From the NCBI GenBank assembly GCA_019637435.1, contig JAHBVO010000006.1, forward strand, positions 62,001-126,000: DNA of 64,000 nt, written 5' to 3'. A program made the position numbers and the translations under genes. Shown here piece after piece: positions 8,961-16,585 of the stretch. The notes beneath the pieces were generated by a model. The model saw only the letters and a program-made list of their open reading frames with translations, did not search any database and was not told the origin of the DNA. Positions within the stretch are counted from its first letter, which is position 1; each line of letters begins with the position of its first letter. This DNA comes from Candidatus Obscuribacterales bacterium (lineage in GTDB: Bacteria; Cyanobacteriota; Vampirovibrionia; Obscuribacterales; Obscuribacteraceae).

Positions 8961-10727
8961 ATGAGAAGAGAAACAAAGATGAATTCAATTTACGAAAGCA
9001 TCAAAGCTGCCACCACAACCGGTGTAGTCGCGGTGATGTTTATGACCACTACCGGCGGTTCCATCGCCTTCGCAGAAGATGCGAAGAAGCCGATGCCACC
9101 GGCACTGAAGGACTCGCCGGAAGCCGGCGGCTGCATGCCTGACGTGAGCAAAGCGGAAGCTCTTCAAAACGCGGCAAAGTCAAAAGCGACAAAATCGGAA
9201 GCGGCAAAGTCAGCAGCATCTCAGTCAGCAGCATCTCAGTCAGCAACAGCCTCGCAAACAGCAACATCGAAGGAAGCAGCATCAGCAAAACGTTCGCAGA
9301 AGAAACTGCTTGCAGCAGCTGACGAAAGTTGGAGAGCGAAACCGCCAACCCTTCCGGCGCCAAAAGAGTTCAAAATGCCGGAAGTCAGAACGTACAAACT
9401 CGACAACGGCCTGAAAGTACAACTGGTCGTCGACCACCGCTTCCCTTACATCACGACATTTCTCGGGATGAAGACCGGCACCATTGCCGATGATCCGGAA
9501 TCTCTCGGAGTGGCGGACATGACCGCCGACATGCTCAAAGAAGGAACCAAAACACTCAAAAGCAAACAGATTGCCGAGGAAGTTGATTTCATAGGCGGCT
9601 CACTGAATGCGGTGTCAGACTACGATTTCACAATCGTCAGCAGCAGCGCGCTGTCAAATTACACCGACAGAATGTTCTCGATCTTGCACGATGTTTTGTT
9701 CAATCCGAGCTTTCCTGAAGACGAATTGAAGCTCAAGAAGACCAACTGGATTCAAGAGCTGACAATGAAACGCAGCAATCCCGATTACCTGCTGGAGGAG
9801 CGTTTCCGCAAGGTGGTGTTCGGCAAACACCCTTATGGCGTCGTCTCACCGACGCCTGCCATGATTGAGAAAATCACCCAGGCGGATCTGCAAAAGTTCC
9901 ACAAAGCCAACTACATTCCAAACGATTCAACTTTGATTGTTCTAGGCGATATCGATGAAAAGAAAATCGACGAACAAATTAAGGCGACCTTCGGATCGTG
10001 GGAGAAAGGCGAGCGCAAAGCAGGAGAATTGGCAGAGGCAGCAGTTAACAAAGAGCGTCGCGTGTACGTGGTCGACCGACCCGGTTCCGTTCAAACTGCA
10101 CTGATGATCGGCAACCTTGGAATCAAGAAAAAGGATCCCGACTATTTTGCAACACGCGTCATGAACCAGATCCTTGGTGGCAGCGCTCACTCGCGATTGT
10201 TCCTCAATATTCGCGAGCAGAAGGGATACACTTATGGCGCTTACAGCAGCATGCCAGCGCGCATTCATCCGGACGCGTTCTCTGCAGGCGCATCAGTTCG
10301 TACAGAAGTGACGGCGCCAGCGGTGAAAGAGTTCTTGTTTGAACTCGATCGCATTCGCGACTCAGCCGTCACCAAAGAAGAGATCGATGACGCGAAAGCG
10401 TATCTCGTCGGTCAGTATCAGCTAGGTTTGGAGACACAAGCTGGTTTTGCACAACGTCTGCTCGAAGTCGATTTGTTCGACATGCCTGCTGACTATTTGG
10501 AAACCTTCACGAAGAAAATCATGGCTGTTGAAGCCGCTGATATTCAACGTGCAGCAAATCGCGTCATCCAATCTAAGGATCTGGTTATCACCGCCGTTGG
10601 TGACGCATCGAAAATAAAGTCCGGTCTTGAAACTTATGGAAAGGTCGAACTTTACGATGCCAACGGCGAATTGACGACGATGGCAAACCCGACGAAACCT
10701 GCCGATACAAAAACAATCGAGCAATAA
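8961..10727 (+). CDS. M16 peptidase, non-catalytic subunit
   Basis: The 588-residue partner of the preceding peptidase is co-transcribed with a 5-base gap. A signal peptide comes first. Residues about 60-118 are a low-complexity Ala/Ser/Lys/Thr linker (SAASQSAASQSATASQTAT). Two M16 domains follow. Where catalytic members read HxxEH, this protein reads GVADMTADML, so all three residues (H, E, H) are replaced by Asp, Ala and Asp and it cannot bind zinc there. The second domain has SRLFLNIREQKGYTYG, which carries the Arg...Tyr pair used by M16 enzymes to hold the substrate. The division of labour (zinc in one chain, Arg/Tyr in the other) matches known heterosubunit M16B peptidases and mitochondrial MPP. 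A second ATG at 8982 is an alternative start. Confidence 0.88.
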   Translation: MRRETKMNSIYESIKAATTTGVVAVMFMTTTGGSIAFAEDAKKPMPPALKDSPEAGGCMPDVSKAEALQNAAKSKATKSEAAKSAASQSAASQSATASQTATSKEAASAKRSQKKLLAAADESWRAKPPTLPAPKEFKMPEVRTYKLDNGLKVQLVVDHRFPYITTFLGMKTGTIADDPESLGVADMTADMLKEGTKTLKSKQIAEEVDFIGGSLNAVSDYDFTIVSSSALSNYTDRMFSILHDVLFNPSFPEDELKLKKTNWIQELTMKRSNPDYLLEERFRKVVFGKHPYGVVSPTPAMIEKITQADLQKFHKANYIPNDSTLIVLGDIDEKKIDEQIKATFGSWEKGERKAGELAEAAVNKERRVYVVDRPGSVQTALMIGNLGIKKKDPDYFATRVMNQILGGSAHSRLFLNIREQKGYTYGAYSSMPARIHPDAFSAGASVRTEVTAPAVKEFLFELDRIRDSAVTKEEIDDAKAYLVGQYQLGLETQAGFAQRLLEVDLFDMPADYLETFTKKIMAVEAADIQRAANRVIQSKDLVITAVGDASKIKSGLETYGKVELYDANGELTTMANPTKPADTKTIEQ

Positions 10728-10740
10728 TCAACCAATACCG

Positions 10741-10816
10741 AACGGTGTTAACACTTAACAGCGTAATATACGACGCAGAACGGTGTTAGCACTTAACAGC
10801 GTAAGATACGACCCGG
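10741..10816. repeat. Two 38-bp direct repeats with palindromic core
   Basis: Units at 10741-10778 and 10779-10816 differ at only a few positions, and a third partial unit (AGCGGTG) follows. Each contains TGTTAACACTTAACA or its one-base variant, a 15-base palindrome with TGTTAA/TTAACA arms. The pair sits directly upstream of the amidohydrolase gene and could be a tandem operator or simply a minisatellite. Confidence 0.75.
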
Positions 10817-10904
10817 AGCGGTGCGAAAGGATCTACGGCGATTCACAACGAAAGTTACGGCGATTCCAATTTCACACCGCTCCTTCGCTTTTATAGGAAA
10901 CCAA

Positions 10905-12518
10905 TTGGCTGCGAGCGATTTTGATACCGTCATACGGGGCGGCACCATATACGATGGCGAGGGCGGCGAGCCTTACATCGGCGACATCGCCATTAAAGAC
11001 GATACCATTGTAGGAATGGGACCGAAACTTACAGGTCGCGGCAGCAGCGAGCTGGATGCGACGGGACTAGCTGTGGCGCCTGGTTTCATCAACATGCTGA
11101 GCTGGGCGAATGAAAGCCTGATCGCCGACGGACGTTCCGTAAGTGACATAAAACAGGGTGTCACTCTCGAGGTGATGGGCGAAGGAAGCTCCATGGGTCC
11201 CTGGAACGACGTTATGAAGCGTGAGCGCGTAGAGAACCAGGGTGATATCAAATACGATATCGAATGGACAACTCTTCGCGAGTATCTCGACTTTCTCGAG
11301 CGCAAAGGAGTCTCGTGCAATGTGGCGTCATTCGTCGGCGCCACGACAGTCCGCGTGAATGTTCTCGGTCGCAACGACGTCGAGCCTACTGCCGACCAGT
11401 TGGAAAACATGAAAAACTTCGTACGCGAGGCCATGAAAGACGGTGCGCTGGGAGTGGCTTCTGCTCTGATTTATGCCCCGGCTTTCTACGCGAAAACTGA
11501 AGAACTCATTGGTCTGGCATCGGCAGCCGCCGAATACGGTGGCATGTACGCGTCACATCTCCGCAGCGAAGGCGACGCCTTCCTTGAGGCATTGGACGAA
11601 TTCATAAGAATCGCAGAAACATCAGGCGCTCGCTCGGAAATTTATCACCTCAAAGTAGCCGGCAAAGCAAACTGGCCAAAAATGGATCAAGCGCTAAATC
11701 GCATAGAAACCGCTCAAGAGCTGGGTCTTCCAATCACAGCAGATATGTATATGTACAGCGCCGCGCAAACGGGACTCGATGTTGCGATGCCACCATGGGT
11801 TCAAGAAGGCGGTTTGCGCGCCTGGATAGAACGCCTGCGACAACCGGAAGTTCGAGCCCGAGTCGTTGCCGAGATGGACACTGCGACTGACAGCTGGGAA
11901 AACGGTTACCTGCACTCGGGTGCAGACGGTGCGCTCCTCGTCGGATTTAAAAAGCTCAAACACTATACGGGCAAAACCCTGGCACAAATTGCCACGGAGC
12001 GCGGGACTACGCCGGCGGAAACAGCAATCGATCTGGTAATCGAAGACGAAAGCAGGGTTGAAACTGTTTACTTCTGGATGTCCGAAGAAAACATCCGAAA
12101 GCAGCTCGTCAAGCCATGGATCAGCATCGGCTCGGATGGTTCATCCCTCGCCACCGAAGGAGTTTTTCTAAATTCGAGCACTCATCCGCGAGCCTATGGG
12201 AATGTCGCGCGTTTCCTGGGGAAATATGTCAGCGACGAGAACTTGATGACTTTGCAAGAAGGCATCAGACGTCTGACGGTTTTACCAGCGACCAATTTGA
12301 GGCTTAAAAACAGGGGCGCGCTCAAACTCGGCTACTTTGCCGATGTGGTCGCATTCAATCCCGAAGAAATTCAGGACAAGGCGACCTTCGAGACCCCTCA
12401 TCAATACTCGCTCGGCATGCACCATGTTTTCGTCAACGGCACACAAGTTTTAAAAGATGGTGACCACACTGGAGCACTGCCAGGTCGAGTAGTTCTTGGT
12501 CCTGGCGCGAAGCATTAG
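10905..12518 (+). CDS. D-aminoacylase-like amidohydrolase
   Basis: This is a member of the N-acyl-D-amino-acid deacylase branch of the amidohydrolase superfamily (537 residues from the chosen start). The N-terminal composite beta-sandwich begins DFDTVIRGGTIYDG, and the TIM barrel has SHLRSEGD and YHLKVAG (the two barrel histidines) and GSDGSS (the catalytic Asp). The usual GFID.H.H is replaced by GFINMLSW, and the cysteine ligand motif (NCG in characterised enzymes) reads GEGSSMGP, so metal binding must differ from the textbook enzyme. A longer frame opens at a GTG at 10821, but its first 28 residues have no family counterpart. The TTG at 10905 has AGGA 7 bases upstream and is preferred. The substrate is unknown. 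It has no signal peptide from this start, so it is probably cytoplasmic. Confidence 0.75.
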   Translation: MAASDFDTVIRGGTIYDGEGGEPYIGDIAIKDDTIVGMGPKLTGRGSSELDATGLAVAPGFINMLSWANESLIADGRSVSDIKQGVTLEVMGEGSSMGPWNDVMKRERVENQGDIKYDIEWTTLREYLDFLERKGVSCNVASFVGATTVRVNVLGRNDVEPTADQLENMKNFVREAMKDGALGVASALIYAPAFYAKTEELIGLASAAAEYGGMYASHLRSEGDAFLEALDEFIRIAETSGARSEIYHLKVAGKANWPKMDQALNRIETAQELGLPITADMYMYSAAQTGLDVAMPPWVQEGGLRAWIERLRQPEVRARVVAEMDTATDSWENGYLHSGADGALLVGFKKLKHYTGKTLAQIATERGTTPAETAIDLVIEDESRVETVYFWMSEENIRKQLVKPWISIGSDGSSLATEGVFLNSSTHPRAYGNVARFLGKYVSDENLMTLQEGIRRLTVLPATNLRLKNRGALKLGYFADVVAFNPEEIQDKATFETPHQYSLGMHHVFVNGTQVLKDGDHTGALPGRVVLGPGAKH

Positions 12519-12536
12519 ATCAACTAAAGCAGAGAA

Positions 12537-12611
12537 CAGCTAAAGCAAAAGAGCCAGCTATAGCAAAAGAGCCAGCTACAGCAGAAAGAGCAGCCACAGC
12601 AGAAAGAAAGA
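12537..12611. repeat. 18-bp imperfect tandem repeat
   Basis: Three to four units of an 18-19 base sequence (consensus CAGCTAAAGCAAAAGAGC) run from 12537 to about 12611, after the amidohydrolase stop codon. They are purine-rich on the plus strand and non-coding. Confidence 0.7.
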
Positions 12612-12617
12612 GCATCC

Positions 12618-12637
12618 GTGAGACCTAGCGGTCTCAC
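12618..12637. terminator. Perfect hairpin at convergent gene ends
   Basis: GTGAGACC (12618-12625) and GGTCTCAC (12630-12637) form a perfect 8-bp stem with a TAGC loop, between the convergent amidohydrolase and TadE-like genes and overlapping the latter's stop codon. There is no U-run on either strand, so terminator activity is uncertain. Confidence 0.45.
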
Positions 12638-13071
12638 TCAGTCTGCGCGGTCTTCGGATTCTTGATTTGATAGGTGTAGGTTGACGTGAACACTACGCGA
12701 TTGCTGTCCGGTTTCAAATTAAACGCAAGAAACGGCATCGGAACCGCGCAAACGGTTTGGGTCTGTAATTGTATGACCCGCACATCCGCAGTAATATCGT
12801 CTTTAAAGGCGGTGTATTGAGGATGACTGATGAACGCACCGCCATAACCACAGTTGTCCATCCCATGTCGCGCCGCACCTTGAACAGCTTCAGTCGGTTT
12901 CCCTTCGAGAGCCGCTCCGGCAGCCAGCGCTATTGAGTCGCGGCAAACTCTATCGTTGTATGTCTTAGCGAGATACAAGATACAAGTGTTGGTAGCAAGA
13001 AGAGACATAATTACGAGCAAGAGTACTGCTACACCAAGCTCGAAAAGACCGTGACCGGAAGGGTTGCGCAT
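12634..13071 (-). CDS. TadE-like minor prepilin
   Basis: The 145-residue product has one N-terminal hydrophobic helix preceded by SGHGLFELGV. This is a prepilin-peptidase-type site: glycine 6 with a glutamate five residues after the cut, as in type IV, Flp and TadE pseudopilins. The rest (about 35-145) has four cysteines and ends in a beta-rich segment with a VFTSTYTYQI motif. It resembles the N-terminal domain of the collagen-tailed protein at 51521-54106: both have a CILYLAKTYNDRVCRD / CILIFSADMCDRACRD segment after the helix and a P[MA]PF/PAPIFF...F.S.YT..I end. The gene is isolated from that locus by 39 kb and lies 68 bases downstream of hpt. It is probably an exported minor pilin-like component. 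Assignment to TadE rests on architecture only. Confidence 0.65.
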   Translation of the reverse strand: MRNPSGHGLFELGVAVLLLVIMSLLATNTCILYLAKTYNDRVCRDSIALAAGAALEGKPTEAVQGAARHGMDNCGYGGAFISHPQYTAFKDDITADVRVIQLQTQTVCAVPMPFLAFNLKPDSNRVVFTSTYTYQIKNPKTAQTE

Positions 13072-13139
13072 AGATTCAACCTGAGGGGTTACTAAACTAG
13101 TTTACCCTTTTTTGGCGACTTTTTTATGCTCTAAACAAA

Positions 13140-13700
13140 CTAGCCGTTCAGATCCAACTCGGCGAGGAAAGGCAGCTCACGATACTTTTCATCGTAATCG
13201 AGGCCGTAGCCGATAACGAACAAATCATCAATCGTGAATCCGACATAGTCAGCGTTGATATCGACGACGCGACGCGATGGTTTATCGAGGAAACAAGCCA
13301 GTTTCAACGACGCCGGATGGAATTGGCCTTCCAGATAATCCATGAAGAACTTGGCGGTTCTGCCTGAATCGATGATGTCTTCAACCACCAGGATGTGGCG
13401 ATTGGAGATGTTCGGCAGGTCCAGATAAGGCGCTTGCACATGTCCGGAACTCTCAGTGGCACTGCCATAACTCGACAGTCTCACGAACTCCATCTGCAGT
13501 GGATCTTTGGTCTTAAGTTGACGCACGAGATCGGCGAAGAAAACCAGAGCACCCTTCATGACGCCGATAACAACGAGTTCTTCGACATCCTTGTATTCGT
13601 CACTGATGGTTTTTCCAAGCTCGATTATTCGCTTCTGGATCTTGTCGGCACTGTACAATTCAGTGATTTTCGGACCCGCAGTCTTCTCACCAGTAACCAT
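13140..13700 (-). CDS. hpt: Hypoxanthine phosphoribosyltransferase
   Basis: This 186-residue type I phosphoribosyltransferase salvages hypoxanthine and guanine to IMP and GMP using PRPP. The PRPP-binding loop VVEDIIDSGRTAKF is seen around residues 105-118. VIGVMKGALVFFADL near residue 50 and the C-terminal VIGYGLDYDEKYRELPF are characteristic of bacterial HPRT. GTGAGGA lies at the right distance before the ATG at 13700. Guanine deaminase follows upstream on the same strand with a 211-base gap, so the two may be co-regulated. Length is normal for the family. Confidence 0.93.
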   Translation of the reverse strand: MVTGEKTAGPKITELYSADKIQKRIIELGKTISDEYKDVEELVVIGVMKGALVFFADLVRQLKTKDPLQMEFVRLSSYGSATESSGHVQAPYLDLPNISNRHILVVEDIIDSGRTAKFFMDYLEGQFHPASLKLACFLDKPSRRVVDINADYVGFTIDDLFVIGYGLDYDEKYRELPFLAELDLNG

Positions 13701-13911
13701 AGTTCCTCACCGCCTTTTCGTAGGAAGTTGTAGATCCTAACAAAATACATCGGCTGAGTACATGCTGATGTGCGAGCTTTCATCGAAGATGACGAGCAAA
13801 TAGGCTTTTCGGCAGATGAAATTGTTCACAATCGAGTATTGATTAAACATTTGTCGCCGGTTCCACCGCAGAATACCGACCGACTCCGGTTTCAACGAAA
13901 GAGAAACAGAT

Positions 13912-15240
13912 CTATCGACGTATGCTGCTTAACTCCAGGGCATTCTGCCTATTGAAGATTTCCCGTCCACGCACGAAAGTAGCTTCGACTACCCGATCGT
14001 CACCGAGAAAGACCAGCGCAGACAATATCTCTTCAGTTGGTTTAGACAGGATGTCGTCGATAATTCCTGTTCGATGAGTCGGGTCGACAACTACAAAATC
14101 AGCTTCCTTCCCCTCGTCCAGACTGCCGATCTTATCTTCGAGCCCCAGGGCAACTGCACCGCCCAGAGTGGCACGATACAAAAGCTCGCTGGGATACAGC
14201 CACTCATCGGGCTGAATGTAATTCGCATCCTTCATGACGCAGAAGAGAGACATCTGCGGTCCGGCAGCGACATCGGAGCCGATACCAAACCTTATCCCCT
14301 TCTTCTCCACGCGACGGTAGCCGAACACTCCGCTCTTCAAAAAGAAATTCGAGCTCGGACAATGCGACAGCGATGAATCGGTTTCCTTCAAGACATCAAG
14401 ATCCTGGTCGTCCAGATGAATCGCGTGCGCGAGAATGTTATTTCTCGCGAGCAGACCGTGCTGATGGTAAACATCAACGTAGGTGCGAGCTTTCGGGAAG
14501 AGCTCCTTGACGAAATCAATTTCTTCCTGTGACTCGGCAAGATGAGTATGCATGTACGTGCCAGGCTTCGAATGCCACAGCTTCCCGCACTCCGACATCA
14601 AGTCGCTGGTGGAGGTCACCGCAAAACGCGGCGTGAAGGCGTACAGCAGTCGACCGTCGTCATGTCCATGCCACTTTTCGCAAAGATCCAACGAGCCCTG
14701 AAGACTGTCGCTCAAATTCTCAGTGAGCGCCGGAGGCGAATTGGTGTTCATCATCACCTTGCCCATAATGGCGCGACAACCGACACTATTCGCGACTTCA
14801 AAAGCGATATCGGTAGCCTGTTTGTGAATGGTGCTGAATACGACACCGAGTGTGGTGCCGTTCCGAACCATTTCGTCAAAAAACCAGGTGGCAATTTTCA
14901 AAGCATAGTGAGGGTCGGCGCAACGAGCTTCGGAAGGAAATACGAAGCGCTCCAACCACTTCATCAGATGCTCGCCGGACTTGCCGGTAACTGTGACCTG
15001 AGGAAGGTGCAGATGAGTATCAATCAGACCTGGCAAGATAATTTTGTCGCCAAAATTATGAATCTCTTTCAAGTTGCTGTGCCGGTCAAACTCCGCCCAC
15101 GGTCCGCAAAAAACAATCTTGCCGTGATCGTCTACAATGAGAACGCCCTCGCGAATGTCATTCAACTCACCGTTTATATTCGGCGATATGACATGACCTC
15201 GGTAGGCAGTCAGTTCTTTCGATTGATTTACTGCATGCAT
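13912..15240 (-). CDS. guaD: Guanine deaminase
   Basis: This amidohydrolase of about 442 residues converts guanine to xanthine. Seen in order: an N-terminal sandwich, PGLIDTHLHLPQ (the first two zinc histidines), the MKWLERFVFPSE segment, PRFAVTSTSDLM, HTHLAES (barrel histidine), AHAIHL, SHCPSSNFFL, and GIGSDVAAGP (catalytic Asp). These match guanine deaminases rather than chlorohydrolases or cytosine deaminases. The frame can be extended to a TTG at 15288, but the ATG at 15240 gives the usual N-terminal length. Neither start has a strong Shine-Dalgarno sequence. It lies just upstream of hpt on the same strand, which fits purine salvage and degradation. Confidence 0.88.
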   Translation of the reverse strand: MHAVNQSKELTAYRGHVISPNINGELNDIREGVLIVDDHGKIVFCGPWAEFDRHSNLKEIHNFGDKIILPGLIDTHLHLPQVTVTGKSGEHLMKWLERFVFPSEARCADPHYALKIATWFFDEMVRNGTTLGVVFSTIHKQATDIAFEVANSVGCRAIMGKVMMNTNSPPALTENLSDSLQGSLDLCEKWHGHDDGRLLYAFTPRFAVTSTSDLMSECGKLWHSKPGTYMHTHLAESQEEIDFVKELFPKARTYVDVYHQHGLLARNNILAHAIHLDDQDLDVLKETDSSLSHCPSSNFFLKSGVFGYRRVEKKGIRFGIGSDVAAGPQMSLFCVMKDANYIQPDEWLYPSELLYRATLGGAVALGLEDKIGSLDEGKEADFVVVDPTHRTGIIDDILSKPTEEILSALVFLGDDRVVEATFVRGREIFNRQNALELSSIRR

Positions 15241-15383
15241 CTCAGAGAATCCAATCCATTTGCGCGCACTCTCAGCAGCCGTTCTCAAGTAGATATCTGT
15301 CTATCCGAACATACGGCAGCGATAAGATTTTAAACCAAGTCGACTATTTTCACCTCTTTCTCCTCCGCCTCGAAGCATTCACG

Positions 15384-16496
15384 ATGACAAAAAAACTCGA
15401 AATTGCTGACTGGTGTGATGTTCAGCGCGTTCTGAAAGAAACCTACGAAATCTGGTCGCCCGGTCTCAGTCGAGACCAGTACCTCGAGTTTGTCGGTATG
15501 CAGATGTCTCACCCCTGGAGTAAACGCAACTACTCTTACTTGCTTCTGCGCGACAAGAAGAATTCGGCGACGCCTGCATCCAGCATGAAGTATTACAACC
15601 TCAAGTTTCAGAGTCATAGCCAACAATACAAATTTGCAGGCTTCGGGGCGATCTACACGCGAAAGGACTTGCGGGGCGAAGGCTACGCCACTGAGATGAT
15701 CAAGCAGGCTCTCGACCGAGCCTGGTACGACGGTTGTCACGGCGCATTGCTTTTCTCCGATATTGGCGTGGATTATTACGCGCGCATCGGTTTCTTCGAC
15801 TTGAATAATGAACGTTTCGTTCTTCAACTCAATCCGGCGCATCAAGGCTCCGAAGTCCATGTCCCAATCGATTGGACCACCGAAGCACCTGATATCACAG
15901 GCGATACCACCGATTGGAGCAGTTGTTACCGAATTGAGGGCGCTCTCATTCGTACGCGCTATCTCACGACCTCAGCGGGTCAAATCGAGTACATCGAGAG
16001 GCACTACAGGCGATGGCTGCGCAAACAACCTTTCGGAGTTGCAAGAAGCAGAGATTACCTGCACTTCAAAATAATGCGCGAGAATTATCTGGCCAGGTTT
16101 TCCAGAATATCCTGGCCAAAACTGGAATTGCTGACCGTAGATCACAGCTCGGCGTCGGGATATGCGATTCTCGAATACGGTGGTCGCGTCTTAAGAATTC
16201 TCGAACTGGTTGGCGATGAAAATACACGCCGCTTGCTGTGGAAAGGCGTCGTCGCCAGGGCTCGAGAACTCGAAGCAGTACGGATAGCCGGGTGGGAGGC
16301 GATACTCGCTGATTTTGCGCCGGGTTTCTCCTTGAATCAGCTCGATTCAATCGACGCGTCACTCGCAAACAGTTTTCAATCCCTGATGTTTGCCGAAAAG
16401 AAAAAGGGGCGAGCTATGATTCTGCCGCTCCAAGATGACATCGAAGATTGGTTCACAGTTTGTCCTTGCCCCCTGCTCGAAATTGATCATTTATAG
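15384..16496 (+). CDS. GNAT-family N-acetyltransferase
   Basis: The 370-residue product has a GNAT acetyl-CoA binding fold in the first half: a beta-strand GFGAIYTRKDLRG followed by EGYATEMIKQAL (motif A, R..G.G.A) around residues 95-118, then YYARIGFFDL (motif B, around 135-145). The C-terminal half (about 190-370) is longer than a single GNAT domain and may be a second, degenerate GNAT-like or Eis-type domain. I do not recognise its substrate. The gene is divergent from guaD. A thiamine-diphosphate enzyme gene follows 89 bases later on the same strand. Cytoplasmic; no signal peptide. Confidence 0.75.
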   Translation: MTKKLEIADWCDVQRVLKETYEIWSPGLSRDQYLEFVGMQMSHPWSKRNYSYLLLRDKKNSATPASSMKYYNLKFQSHSQQYKFAGFGAIYTRKDLRGEGYATEMIKQALDRAWYDGCHGALLFSDIGVDYYARIGFFDLNNERFVLQLNPAHQGSEVHVPIDWTTEAPDITGDTTDWSSCYRIEGALIRTRYLTTSAGQIEYIERHYRRWLRKQPFGVARSRDYLHFKIMRENYLARFSRISWPKLELLTVDHSSASGYAILEYGGRVLRILELVGDENTRRLLWKGVVARARELEAVRIAGWEAILADFAPGFSLNQLDSIDASLANSFQSLMFAEKKKGRAMILPLQDDIEDWFTVCPCPLLEIDHL

Positions 16497-16585
16497 ATAG
16501 AAGGTTTGCTGATTTACCGACCAGGTAGGGTCGATTAGACTATACTCGTGTTAAACAGTTTTCCTAACAGCCTTTACCAAAGAAC

